Part shown: in pieces, positions 1 to 10,478 of the stretch
Numbering within the stretch: position 1 is the stretch's first letter
Layout of the letters: each line of letters begins with the position of its first letter
Source: Charina bottae
Taxonomy: Eukaryota > Chordata > Lepidosauria > Squamata > Charinaidae
Assembly (NCBI GenBank): GCA_023362775.1
Contig: JALMGJ010000004.1
Coordinates: 84,667,298-84,731,297 of the forward strand
Direction: 5' to 3'
Length of the DNA: 64,000 bases
The notes under the pieces: generated by a model
Told to the model about the DNA's origin: nothing
Databases searched by the model: none
Seen by the model: the letters and a program-made list of their open reading frames with translations, nothing else
Position numbers and translations under genes: made by a program

Positions 1-216
1 CTATCTTGCAAGTCTGACAAATAATACCCCCCTTTCTAGATAGTCTTTGCTCCTGTCTCTCATATTTAAAGTGTCTGGGCATCTGTGTGTGAAATTCAAA
101 TATGTCATTTTTCCAGTCAAAACAAGAAGATATTTTTGCAAGCTCTCAGTTATTTCTAGAACACCATCAAGAACCAGGAAGTGTCAGAAAGAGATCACTC
201 ATGCATACATATGTAT

Positions 217-457
217 ATTTTGGTCTAGTGATTAAGGCAATGGGCTAGAAACCAGGAGTTCTAGTCCTGCCTTAGGCATGAAAGCTGGCTGGGTGACTTT
301 GGGACAGTCACTCTCTCTCAGCCCAACTCACCTCACAGGGTTGTTATTGTGGAGAAAATAGGAGGAGGAAGGAGTGTTTGGTATGTTCACCGCCTTGAGT
401 TATTTATAAAAATAATAAAGGTGGGATAGAAAATAAAAAAAATAAAAATAAAAATTT
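217..457 (+). mobile_element. tRNA-derived SINE with L2-like tail, 5' truncated
   Basis: The head has the same words as the SINE at 43179 (a 'gtgattaaggca' A-box-like part, then 'aaccagg' and 'gttctagtcctgcctta', then a 'gctgggtgac' core). From about 330 it differs: the tail reads 'caccgccttgagttattt', then a 'ggtgggata' segment and (AAAAT)n, which resembles the inverted 'accgcc...ggcgg' 3' end of the L2 copies in this window instead of the BovB tail. This is a non-coding RNA polymerase III type retroposon. Boundaries are approximate and no clear target-site duplication was found. Confidence 0.7.
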
Positions 458-663
458 ATTTCAGTAGCTAAATGCTCAGGGCAACTAACCATATTATAGT
501 TTTATAATATTATATAAAGCAAAAACTTTAAAAGACAGTTAAAACCTGGGGAGGACTTAAATATTTTGGACATATCCAGTACTTTGGATTAAATTGAATA
601 TTGTAGTAACATGCTCTCTCTCATGCAGTGGAATTCTCCTTTCATCTATCTCTGCTCTGAGCT

Positions 664-1444
664 TAAAGGTGTGTCACTAGAAAATGTCGATCACTTTTCT
701 TATCTCGGCAGCCATCTATCTACAAAAGCCGACATCGACGCTGAAATTCAGCATCGCCTGAGCTCTGCGAGTGTAGCTTTCTCCCGAATGAAGCGTAGAG
801 TGTTTGAGGATCGGGACATTCGCAGGGAGACCAAAATGCTTGTTTACAAAGCCATTGTACTACCAACCCTTCTGTACGCCTGTGAAACATGGACCCTCTA
901 CAAACGCCACCTCCAACTTCTTGAAAGATTCCATCAACGCTGCCTCCGAAAAATTCTGCAAATTACTTGGGAAGATAGGCGGACTAATGTTAGCGTATTA
1001 GAAGAAGCGAAAACCACCAGCATTGAAACAATGATCATCCAACATCAACTTCGCTGGACCGGTCATGTTGTTCGAATGCCTGACCATCGTCTTCCAAAGC
1101 AGCTACTTTACTCCCAACTTAAGAATGGAAAACGGAATATTGGTGGACAGCAAAAGAGATTCAAAGATACTCTCAAAGTTAATTTAAAAAAATGTAATAT
1201 CAGCATTGAGAACTGGGAAGCCCTAACTCATGAGCGTTTCAATTGGAGGTCATCCTTTATTAATGGCGCTATGGACTTTGAAGAAACACGAGTACAGGGC
1301 GAAAAGGATAAAAGAGCTAAAAGGAAGGCACGTCAGGCAGACCCTCATCATGACCGTCTCCCACCCGGAAACCTATGCCCTCATTGTGGGAGGTTGTGCG
1401 GATCCAAAATTGGCCTTTACAGCCACTTACGGATCCACCGTTAA
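664..1444 (+). pseudogene. C-terminal part of a non-LTR reverse transcriptase with terminal C2H2 zinc finger
   Basis: The frame is open from the truncation point to a stop at 1442-1444 (an upstream ATG at 611 lies in flanking DNA and is fortuitous). It covers the thumb and C-terminal region after the catalytic palm: 'LENVDHFSYLGSHLS' near the start, 'VLPTLLYACETWT', then 'HQLRWTGHVVRMPDHRLPKQ' and a basic stretch. It ends in a C-x2-C-x12-H-x3-H finger (CPHC ... SHLRIH). In non-LTR elements, C-terminal fingers are thought to bind RNA or DNA during target-primed reverse transcription. The catalytic YADD lies upstream of the truncation, so the fragment cannot be active. No in-frame stop in 260 codons suggests a young insertion. 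Confidence 0.8.
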
Positions 1445-1500
1445 AATTTTACCTTTGGAAGACAATCTTACTCGGCTACGAGTGATCGCCAATGAATGAA
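664..1500 (+). mobile_element. 5'-truncated non-LTR retrotransposon 3' end, RTE-like, with C2H2 finger
   Basis: Flanked by a perfect 11-bp target-site duplication 'tgctctgagct' at 653-663 and 1501-1511, so both ends are defined. Only the last 260 codons of the reverse-transcriptase polyprotein and a short 3' UTR ending in (AATG)n are present. The lack of a poly(A) tail, the short tandem tail and the 'YLGS...I..EI..R' and 'LLYACETWT' motifs fit RTE-like non-LTR elements, but I could not place it in a clade with certainty. Confidence 0.85.
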
Positions 1501-1511
1501 TGCTCTGAGCT

Positions 1512-2592
1512 CTTCTTATAATTACATCAATCCACTGAAATCAATAGGGCAAGTTAAGAGTCTATTTTAAGTAGGACAAATGCCACAGTCTTATGCATAT
1601 CATATGGAGTTAAATTGGTCTTACTCTCTAATAAATGATATCACAACTTAAATATGGTTTCAACCCATAGGAATTGAATATTATATCAATTCATCTGGAA
1701 TTCATAGTAATAACAGAGTTAAATACATTTAAGATTGAATTACTAAGCCATACAGTTCTCAATTCTTTCTAAACATATTTATAATATTTTTAACTGATTT
1801 TTCTGATGTATTTATCTAATGCATAGTAAAAAAAAAATAGAGCATATAACTTCAGTTTATATTAACAGAATATTAAAATTAAATAAACTTAAATATAAAA
1901 TACTGTTTCTGTGTACCTGTCTCCATAAATTCCTTTAGGATTGTAACATATTTTACCAGTTGCTGCTGCTACCGCATGGAAATAAAAACACAAACACAAA
2001 TCTGTTTCCATGACATTAAGAACAATGTACAATTTCAAACCCTGAAGGTCAGCAACATTGCTCTTATTTATTACTGAACCTGAACATGAGTGATCAGCAT
2101 GGCAAAAACTATAATCGTTGGCAGAGGTAAAAACAACTCATAAAATATTAGGTACTGTATACACTGGTAAGTGACAGTTTGCTGTAAGAAATAAAGTAGG
2201 TTATCTATTTATAGCAAATGTACTGACAGAAAAGCTATAAGAAAATAATACAAAACCTTGAGTTGTCTGGATTGCATATAATACAAAAGCACTTGTGTGG
2301 CTTGAATGCAAAGCAGAGTTGCAATGAATTGTACATGAAATGTCATTTTCATCAGTATACTTTTTTTTGCACCTCTGACCTTGAAATGCTAATTGTATCT
2401 ATCATGATACTATTTTTCTACTATTCAGAAGCAAACTGAAAAAGAACATGCCAGTAGAGCTGAAGTTACATTAAAGTAACTATCATTCCTTTATCCAGTA
2501 TTCGCCAAAGCAGTTTGCATATTATGTAAGTAGCACACTTTTAAAAAAAAGTGTGTATGCTGAACATAATATTAGCAATTTGGATACTCAAA
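1512..2592. other. A+T-rich stretch, nothing recognised
   Basis: No coding frame, repeat family or structural RNA that I can support. Confidence 0.5.
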
Positions 2593-2612
2593 TTATTATT
2601 ATTATTATTAGC

Positions 2613-2762
2613 CATCAGGGTGTCCACTCTTAGTGACCACATAGATAGATGTTCTCCATGATGATCTGTTCCTAACCTGGCCTTTCAGGTCTTCCAACAA
2701 TGCCCTCATCACCACTGTAGTGGAGTCCATCCACCTTGCTGCTGGTCATCCTTTTTCCACTC
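2613..2762 (-). mobile_element. Old RTE-clade LINE fragment
   Basis: The text 'gtccactcttagtgaccacatagatag', continuing through 'ccaccttgctgctggtcatcc', is the same family as the longer copies at 36672-37565 and 59592-60085, read on the minus strand. It corresponds to the last codons of the polyprotein and the 3' end. It is preceded on the plus strand by an (ATT)n run at 2593-2610. Diverged and non-functional. Confidence 0.7.
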
Positions 2763-4320
2763 AAAATATACATAAAATTTATAATTTATGTCACACCTTC
2801 CACTTTTTTCTTTATTTATGAAATTCTTCCCTGTGATTGATAGATAAATAGATAGAGACTTTTTTCTCTCTCAATCTCTCTCTCTCCTCCATTTTTTTTT
2901 GTAGCCTATAGGTTAAATTTGCCCCATGCCCAAAGCAGGATAAACCATTTATATATCATATCAAGAAAGCTGCATGGATGTGTCCATAAAGTCATTATGC
3001 ATCCAATTCACCTCAAAGCTGATTTTATATATTACATCCTTTAAAAAGGTGTGAAATCTTTGCACATTTACATTTACATAAGAAGCAAATTCCCATTTTG
3101 TTTCATAGGACTTATTCCCAAGTAAGTATGTTTAGGACTGTGACGTTACAGCCCTCCTGGTATTCCTTATCTTTAGAATAACATATTTGAATAGTGCCTC
3201 TGACTGAACCCATAGCAAGTTCTACCTTTGTTCTATCAAGTAGATTCCATTATTTCTCCCTCCCTTGAAAGCATTGCTATGCAGCTTACACTATATTTTA
3301 TACTCTGGGTTTTGTGTGTGTGTGTGTATCAGGAACTCAGTGGTCCTTTATGACAAATGTCATCAGAAAGTGTTATCTCCTTTTTGTTTGGTACATAAAA
3401 GTAATGCTTATAATAGCTTTAGATATATGCAGTTGCTGATACATATGAACATGGGACTATGGTTTCTTGGTTTATTTAGACAAATCATTTAATTTCACTT
3501 TCAAGTTCTGGTTACTAAATAATGTGATTGAAACAAATTAAAAAGTTATATATTTGGCATAATCAGAAACTGATTTTTTTTTACTCAAATAAATCCTTAA
3601 AAAATTTTTTTTTCACTGAATGAGAGGGAAGAAAGAAAGGAATCTCATGATTTCAGGTCTCCTCATTCTCATAAGTCTAGACTAGAGATTACATGTGAGC
3701 CATTTTCCTGGGAGGGAACATATCAGAAAATTAGAGATATAAACTTGTAGAAATCATTAAGCCAGTTCCATATTTTATTATTTTGATAGAGGTAGAACAG
3801 AAAAATATGCAGTGTATTTTTTTATATCAATAACAAGATACATCGTGTACAATTTAGAATATACAAATAATACAATATTGTATCACCTTTTAAAGTAAAG
3901 AAAATCCAGACTGTCTTATACAAAAGAATTCCATGTGTGTTTGTTCAAAAGACCCCAGATAGGAATGGTTATTAACATCTAAATGATATGCCAGTTTTCT
4001 TACAGACATTTCTCTCAGGCTCCATTAAGTAAAATCCTCTGTAGAAAATTAATTGGGGAGGGGGACTTTATCTTAAGCAAATAAATTCATTGTTTCCTCC
4101 CTAATAAATTATCACTTCTGATATCCTTTCCCTCCACTTGATTCAAAAGAGTCCTTTTATTCTTCAAGTCGATGCCAAAAGAGTTAACAATTCTTATTTT
4201 GACTAGAACTTAGTCTTCTGCCTTGCCTGATAGCTATTTTACAGGAGTTAATTGTATTTATTTGTTGATAGTTATAATTTCTGAACATATTAATAGGTTC
4301 CAGGATTATTAATGTATTAC
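2763..4320. other. A+T-rich stretch with one short dispersed motif
   Basis: No gene seen. A CT-rich patch lies near 2868-2890. Positions 3112-3172 contain a diverged copy of a short partly palindromic repeat ('gacttattcccaagtaagtatg') also seen near 45668, 47222, 61905 and 62140. Confidence 0.45.
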
Positions 4321-4321
4321 T

Positions 4322-4822
4322 TATTGTCCTGTGATTGACCTGCACATTTTAATTAACACAAGGAAGAGAGGCTGCCTAGACAAGCTAGCATTTCCTATTT
4401 ACTGAGCAGTGTTCCTTGCTAAGCACAGGCTGTGACTCACTCCCTGCCCTCACCCAAGTTAGAAAATTATTTCCTGCTTTTGCCTAAACTAGGTGCCCAA
4501 TACTTGCTAGACACTTACAATATAACTAACCGTCACTCATATGTAACCTTCCCTTGCTGATGCCAAAACTAAGCAACTCTGGGGGTGGAGGGAGGGCAAG
4601 AGAGAGGTTGCAGGGTATAAAAACTGCCCAAGGGAAGCACCTTTTGTGAAGAGATGCCATGGCATTTCCTCCTCACTGCTACTCCTGCTCACCATGGTAG
4701 AGTGGGTTTGGGATCTCTTTGATGCTGTAAGTAACTGGACTTTATTAGTAAACTATTAATTGTAATCATCCTGGCATCTTCTCCTGTGCACACGCTCTTT
4801 GGGATCCAACCCTAAAGCACTA
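4322..4822 (+). mobile_element. Candidate solo LTR or other Pol II promoter-bearing repeat
   Basis: This roughly 500-bp block is less A+T-rich than its surroundings and has an LTR-like order of signals: a G-rich segment ('ctgggggtggagggaggg'), a TATA box 'ggtataaaaactg' near 4616, and about 130 bp downstream an AGTAAA variant poly(A) signal followed by T-rich sequence. No gag, pol or env coding sequence flanks it. I could not fix the TG...CA ends or a 4-6 bp duplication, so this could also be an isolated host promoter. Confidence 0.35.
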
Positions 4823-4824
4823 AT

Positions 4825-5969
4825 GCTGGCTATATTTATTTTAAAAATTGTCTGCCATTTTTCAAACTCAGTTTTCCCATTTGTGATAGTTTAAACTTTG
4901 TAATTTCCTGCTGGTTTCCTTTCTAGAGTTAATAAATAGTCTAATCTATAGATAATTTCACGAAAATGACTATCATCACTATACAGTTAGCATGAACAAT
5001 GTCTCAGTTTCTTGTATAATGCAGCTTTATAGTAAGGTTTATTTTAAGTGGCTTTTGGGTGGCAGGATATTTTGATGAAGCACAGTGTAAAGCTTAAGTG
5101 TATAATCTTTATCAAAACAGTGTGTTTTTATTATAAATCATGGTGCTTACTTGAATATTGTAATAAAAAAGATCCTAGTATATACAAATACTCACAGAAA
5201 TATTAAAAAAGTCTGCAAAAAAAAATTGGTTAGTGATAACTGAATATTGTATCCTTGCCTTATTGTGTGGAGTTTATTGAACCTATTCTCTGTATAATTT
5301 ATATTTGGAAATTAACATTTTTTGTTCTCAAAAATTAATTTCCAAAAAACACAAGGGCTTGGCTAAATATAGGTAGATGTTATATGTGTTCCATTAAATT
5401 AAGCTTACCTTATTTCTAAAATAGACTATTGTAAGACCCTTTCAGAGTCTTCTTGCATGGATAATTATCAGCTAGCTTTTAACATTTTTTGTGTGTGCAA
5501 GTATTATAATTTGTAGTAGTAACTTGACTCCAGGTGGTATTTCATGATACGTATTATCTTATCATTTATCTTTAAATTCTGATCCAAGTTTAAGTCTAAA
5601 ACTGCTTTGGTGACCTGTGTCAAGAGATATTAGAAATGAGCTGTAGGAGTTAACTGACTTGAGCTGGGTATCAAGATCTATAATTTTTTTTTTCAAAGAA
5701 TCAGAGTCAAGTGATTAGGTATTCAGTGAGATGAGAATTAATGATGGAGTTTTTTAGGCTCAGCTGTGAAATTAGACAGGAGGGGAATATGACCTATAAG
5801 TACTTTATTTCTGAGGAAGTACTGTATGAAATGATCCCTGAACCCAGGCAGTTCATAACATTTGTTTCATTGAAGTAGACCTGCAAAAATAAAAAAAATA
5901 TTATCAGTCTCTGCTGACTAGCTAGTGCTCATCTAGATTTTGGCAACCTAGATCTGGAAGCCCTAATTG
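4825..5969. other. A+T-rich stretch, nothing recognised
   Basis: No coding frame or repeat family that I can name. Confidence 0.45.
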
Positions 5970-6070
5970 AAGGAAAGGAAAGGAAAGGAAAGGAAAGGAA
6001 AGGAAAGGAAAGGAAAGGAAAGGAAAGGAAAGGAAAGGAAAGGAAAGGAAAGGAAAGGAAAGGAAAGGAA
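5970..6070. repeat. (AGGAA)n microsatellite
   Basis: About 20 uninterrupted copies of the pentamer AGGAA. The purine/pyrimidine strand asymmetry is typical of slippage-grown simple repeats. No interruption is visible, so the array is probably length-variable. Confidence 0.97.
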
Positions 6071-6073
6071 AAT

Positions 6074-6535
6074 TCCTATTATTACACAAACATTTTATTG
6101 CTTAATAGTTTCTGTCATAAATTTCTAAAAAATATATCCCTTGTGTTTTGGCACTGTTTGTGAGGTACTATGTTGATTATTAGCAATGTTTCTTTATTAC
6201 ATCTGAGTAATACTGATCCTATGCCAGTGTCTAGATGAAGAGCCATGCTAAATTACAGCCTATATCTTGAAACTGAGATTCAAATTTTCATTATCCATGC
6301 CAGGCAACTGCAACTGTTATTAGGCTTGTGTAAAGTAGCACTGCTTCAATCAAGATCATGGCAGCATTTTAATTCAAGACTGTGTGTTGTCTTGGAAGAG
6401 CAAGCCACTGGGCCTCATTGCCTTGAATCAATGCTGCTTTGGCAAGATTTTCTACTTGTGCAGCAGCCCTTTTTATTAGCTCCAGATCCAACTGAGTCAG
6501 GCTTTCAGAATTGGTGCCAATTCATTTATTTATTT
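6074..6535. other. No gene supported
   Basis: A 98-codon open frame at 6245-6541 has no recognisable domain and runs into the SINE tail; I treat it as chance. Confidence 0.4.
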
Positions 6536-6712
6536 GTTTGATTTATATTGTGCCTTTCATTCATGAGCTCAAGGCAGTATGCATACTACTCTCTCCTGTT
6601 CCTCATCAACACACAACATTGGCCTGGAGTAAGCTTCTGTGGCTGAGGGTAGATTAGAATGTGCATCTCCCCAGTGCTAGTTCAACATCTTAATCACTTC
6701 ACCATGCTATTT
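6536..6712 (-). mobile_element. Old tRNA-derived SINE
   Basis: Read on the minus strand it has a tRNA-like head ('ggtgaagtgattaagatgtt'), a core with 'agcttactccaggcca', and a tail 'tgccttgagctcatg' followed by 'gcacaatataaat'. The same order occurs at 59351-59572 and, with other tails, at 217 and 43179. Diverged, so old. Confidence 0.6.
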
Positions 6713-7131
6713 TTCAGTGTGCTTTGCTTCAAGGTCTTCTTGAATTGAATTGAAATGACCTTCAAAGCTTTACACAGCCTACCTATCATAATCACATATA
6801 TCTTGGTTATGCCATATCCTACTGGCACTTACTAGAGTGGATGAGTGAATAACGTTTTTGTTATTATATCTCTCCCTCAGAAATCAAACATGTCAACTGA
6901 GTAACTATTTAGATGAATGTAAAAATGTTGTCTTGCCATTCGATGATTAACTGTAATGATGGTGGTAATGATGATGATGAGGAGGGTTAATATTCTAATT
7001 TATGTCCACTTACTATATCTGCACTGAGTCTAACATTCTGATTTCCCAGTTTATGCTAAGTCCCCAAGGTCTCAGTCAGACTCTTTTTTTATGCACATAA
7101 TTAACACTTTAATATATGTTATGTCTTGGGT
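6713..7131. other. Mostly unassigned; weak L2-like trace
   Basis: Around 6755-6790 'atgaccttcaaagctttacacagcc' reads like the 'TFKALHG' segment of the L2 C-terminus, but the match is too short to annotate as an element. Confidence 0.3.
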
Positions 7132-7737
7132 TGTTTTTTTTTATAAGAACTTTATTAATTTTCAAAGTATAATTAAAATACAAAATATGGAATATAGAAA
7201 AGCATAGGACTAAAGAAAAAGAAAAAAATATAAAAGTGCAAGCAGATAGTAAACAGAAAGAGAAAGTGACTTCCAACTTTTTCCAATACAGATATGAATA
7301 AGTTTACAAATATAATCTCTTAAAAAGGTAAAGGTAAAGGTTCCCCCCGCACATTTGTGCAGTCGTGTCCGACTCTCGGGGCCGGTGCTCATCTCCGTTT
7401 GTTAGCCGAAGAGCCAGCGTTGTCCGAAGACACTTCCGCGGTCATGTGGCCGGCATGATGCGCGCGGAACGCTGTTACCATCCCACCAAAGTGGTGCCTA
7501 TTCATGTACTTGCATTTGCATGCTTTCGAATTGCTAGGTTGGCAAGAGCTGGGGCGAGTGCGGGAGCTCACTCCGCACGCAGGGCTAGGGATTCGAACCT
7601 CCGAACTTGCGATCTTCCGATCGACAAGCCTGGTGTCTTACCCGCTGAGCCACCACGCCCCTTAAATAATCTCTTACCATTGATTAAACTTTAGTAACAT
7701 TATTTCTATCAAAACAAACCATTTAATCACAAATAAC
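7132..7737 (-). mobile_element. L1-like LINE 3' UTR fragment, split by a SINE
   Basis: Begins at a T-run (7132-7141), the poly(A) tail on the minus strand, followed by 'taagaactttattaattttcaaag'. The text around 7268-7320 and 7677-7735 ('gacttcc', 'aatctctta', 'acattatttctat') parallels the 3' part of the element at 12042, so both belong to one family. The SINE at 7323-7665 interrupts it. No coding part remains. Confidence 0.6.
7323..7665 (-). mobile_element. Sauria/ACA-type SINE, full length
   Basis: tRNA-derived retroposon on the minus strand. A box (complement of cccgctgagcca, 7641-7652) and B box (complement of ggattcgaacc, 7589-7599) match internal RNA polymerase III promoter consensus. 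The 3' end carries 'gagtcggacacgactgcaca' (complement near 7360), the BovB-like tail, and ends in (CTTTAC)n. An 11-bp duplication 'ataatctctta' at 7312-7322 and 7666-7676 shows that it inserted into an L1-like 3' UTR. Confidence 0.9.
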
Positions 7738-8583
7738 TATGTGAAAATATGAAGGAAGTGACATTCAACTTCACAAATGCATGAGTTTGGTCATTTGAAA
7801 TCTCTCTAAAGAGATTTGAATATTTATTTATAAGGTCTTTGAATATTTAGCATTTCATGAAAAGTAACATAAACACATCTAAGTGTTTGTTTCAAGCATT
7901 TTATTTTGTTTTTGTTTTGCACCAAGTCCATCCCCAGCAGAAATCCATGAATTTTCAGAAAGCTTGTGATGGCCAACCAATACTCTGTAATGGCATCTTT
8001 GCTGCAGTTGAAAATTTGTTTCCTTTAAAGTGCAATCAATTTTTTTATTATATAGAATTTTATATTTTTAATATAAAATATGTTTAGATTTGTTCAATGA
8101 TCTGTCTCAGGGCTTCATTCATTTCTGATTCATTGTGACTATTATGGAACCCATCTGTTGATCTTTTCAAATAAACATTTCTGAATTACTTTTACATTGT
8201 GTTCTTTAATACTTCCACATCTGAATTATCATAGGTAGGTCCCAGTGTACTTTTAGATAATTAAAGTCTCTCTTTATCTATATCCAAGTTGTGTCTTTTA
8301 TATCCCAGAACACAAGGATGTGATTTTATTTATGTTGCTCCAGGGGTCTAAAGTTGATAATCACTTTTCTACATCTGCCTTAATCAGTGTCTCCTGCTAT
8401 ATATGTTACACATCCCTTATCCTTTGATTTATTTCATTAATATTCACATTCTCAGCCATGTGTAATATTCCTATTCCATGGGTTATCCCCCACTGTATTC
8501 TTATACCATATTCACATTTGCTTTCAATTTGTCTTAATTTCCATGGCACAAAAAACAAATTTCACCTTCATAATTTGTTTACA
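7738..8583. other. A+T-rich stretch, nothing recognised
   Basis: A 76-codon open frame at 7857-8087 has no recognisable motif. Confidence 0.4.
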
Positions 8584-8729
8584 TTTAGTATTTGCATAAC
8601 AATGTATTATAACAAAATTAAAGGTATCCTGTAATGATAAACAATCCTTGTTTATCTTTAGTATTTGCATAACAATGTATTAAAACAAAATTAAAGGTAT
8701 CCTGTAATGATAAATGATCCTTGTTAGTT
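8584..8729. repeat. 73-bp tandem duplication
   Basis: Two adjacent copies (8584-8656, 8657-8729) share 'ttagtatttgcataacaatg' and the following 'aaaattaaaggtatcctg', differing at only a few positions, so the duplication is recent compared with the surrounding sequence. No known repeat unit recognised. Confidence 0.9.
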
Positions 8730-9925
8730 TAACATCAGGTGCAAAAGGTCACTAATTAAGGTTTCACTCTGATGCTTTATCTTTTTGTTTTGCATCTCCC
8801 CAAGCTGCCTAACTTTGTCAAACTACTTAACATTTATTTGTAGGCTATTTTTAAGCAGAAAGTAGAGATTCAGTACCTGTGGCCCTCTAAAAGTTTTTGA
8901 ACTACTGCATTAAGCCATACTGATGGAAGTTCCTGGAAAGTTTAGTTGAGCACCTTCTGGAGAACCACATATTCCTACACTGTGTTAAGAGATTACAAAT
9001 TTGATTTATTTTGCTACCCTGAGACTCCATTGTCTTTAAAATTGAATTGATTTGCATGCATTTGATTTGCAAAATAAGAGATAATGCTGTCATCAACTAC
9101 TACTACTACTACTGCTTTAATCTATACTTTGACATTTTCACTGTACTAACCATTAATTAAGATAGTAATAGAAACACTGTTTCATAGCAACCATTTTATA
9201 ATAAAAACAAGTGTATGAAAATGACAGTAAGAAATTATATAATATGTGAGACAAGGTGTTTAGACTATTAAAATCCATTTTTACAAATATTAATTTGGAT
9301 TATATAAAACTTGATATTTGTTGCATGCCTTGGCTATTAGCATGATTATTACTTCTACATTTATTGTGCTATTGTTCTAAGGAACAACTTTAATCTGAAG
9401 TATTGTGGGTTGAGATAGGGTAGTCATATAGAAATATATGCAAGTGTAGGCACTCCTGGTCAAATTGTATGTTTTAATGGATCTCTAAGTGAACAAAATC
9501 TGACACAGATTCTACATTGTACAAACTTAAACACAATGTCTTCATATCAGATGCACAGTTACTATATAGGTGCTAGTTTTTACAGATTCAAAAGAAGAAA
9601 TCAATTAATATTGCAGGTGCAAATGTTTGGATAACCTTCATAGTACCTGATTTGGCAGAAATAATAGCTTCCAAATATTTCATGTAGGAGATAAGAGCCT
9701 TTATATTCTTGTTTTTAAGATTTTTTTAGTACTTGTCCTTGCAAGACTTCTAGCTCAGAAATATTCTTAGGCCTCCTTGCATGCTCTGTATCTTTGAGAT
9801 GTCCCCACAGATATTCAATACTGTTCAAATCTAGGGACTATGAAATATCCCAGGAATGGGCAGCATAAAGCAAAATAAATAAATAAATGATTGTAACTCT
9901 AATACATGTATGTTTGACACCAGAT
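8730..9925. other. A+T-rich stretch, nothing recognised
   Basis: A short (ACT)n run near 9098-9112 is the only simple structure I note. Confidence 0.4.
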
Positions 9926-9991
9926 TATAGAATAGAATAGAATAGAATAGAATAGAATAGAATAGAATAGAATAGAATAGAATAGAATAGA
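9926..9991. repeat. (AATAG)n microsatellite
   Basis: About 13 near-perfect AATAG pentamers. AATAG-type arrays are known to be common in some squamate genomes, where LINE 3' ends seed them, but no LINE end is visible beside this one. Confidence 0.95.
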
Positions 9992-10028
9992 GCATAGTGC
10001 ATAGTGCATAGTGCATAGTGCATAGTGT
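9992..10028. repeat. (GCATAGT)n heptamer array
   Basis: Five copies of a 7-bp unit directly adjoining the AATAG array. The heptamer contains ATAG, so it may have grown from the edge of the pentamer array. Confidence 0.9.
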
Positions 10029-10135
10029 ATTCACTGAAAGTTTATAATGTAGAACCATACATTAAATTAAATGCCTGGTTTATTTGTTAATTAAATTGTA
10101 TATAGGGCTATTTCCTTCAACTAGCTTTGTACATA

Positions 10136-10470
10136 AAAAGGTAAATGTTCCCCCCGCACATTTGTGCAGTCGTGTCTGACTCTAGGGGCCAGTGCTCATC
10201 TCCGTTTGTTAGCCGAAGAGCCAGCATTGTCCGAAGACGCTTCCATGGTCATGTGGCCAGCATGACACACACGGAACACTGTTACCTACCCACCGAAGTG
10301 GTACCTATTTATCTACTTACATTTGCATGCTTTCAAATTGCTAGGTTGGCAAGAGCTGGGGCTAGTGCGGGAGCTCACTCCGTCATGCGGGGCTAGGGAT
10401 TCGAACCTCCGAACTTGCGATCTTCCGATCAACAAACCTGGGACTTACCTGCTGAGCCACCATGCCCCTT
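10136..10470 (-). mobile_element. Sauria/ACA-type SINE
   Basis: Same family and orientation as the copy at 7323, with the 'cacatttgtgcagtcgtgtc' 3' region and the head at the high-coordinate end. A 10-bp duplication 'tttgtacata' (10126-10135 and 10469-10478, overlapping the element edge by two bases) marks the insertion. Several CpG sites of the 7323 copy are TpG or CpA here, consistent with methylation decay. Confidence 0.9.
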
Positions 10471-10478
10471 TGTACATA

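Noticed and set aside
7365..7694. 109-codon frame with arginine/alanine-rich sequence
   Set aside because: Lies antisense to the Sauria-type SINE at 7323-7665; the same spurious frame recurs at 10145 and 23779 in the other copies.
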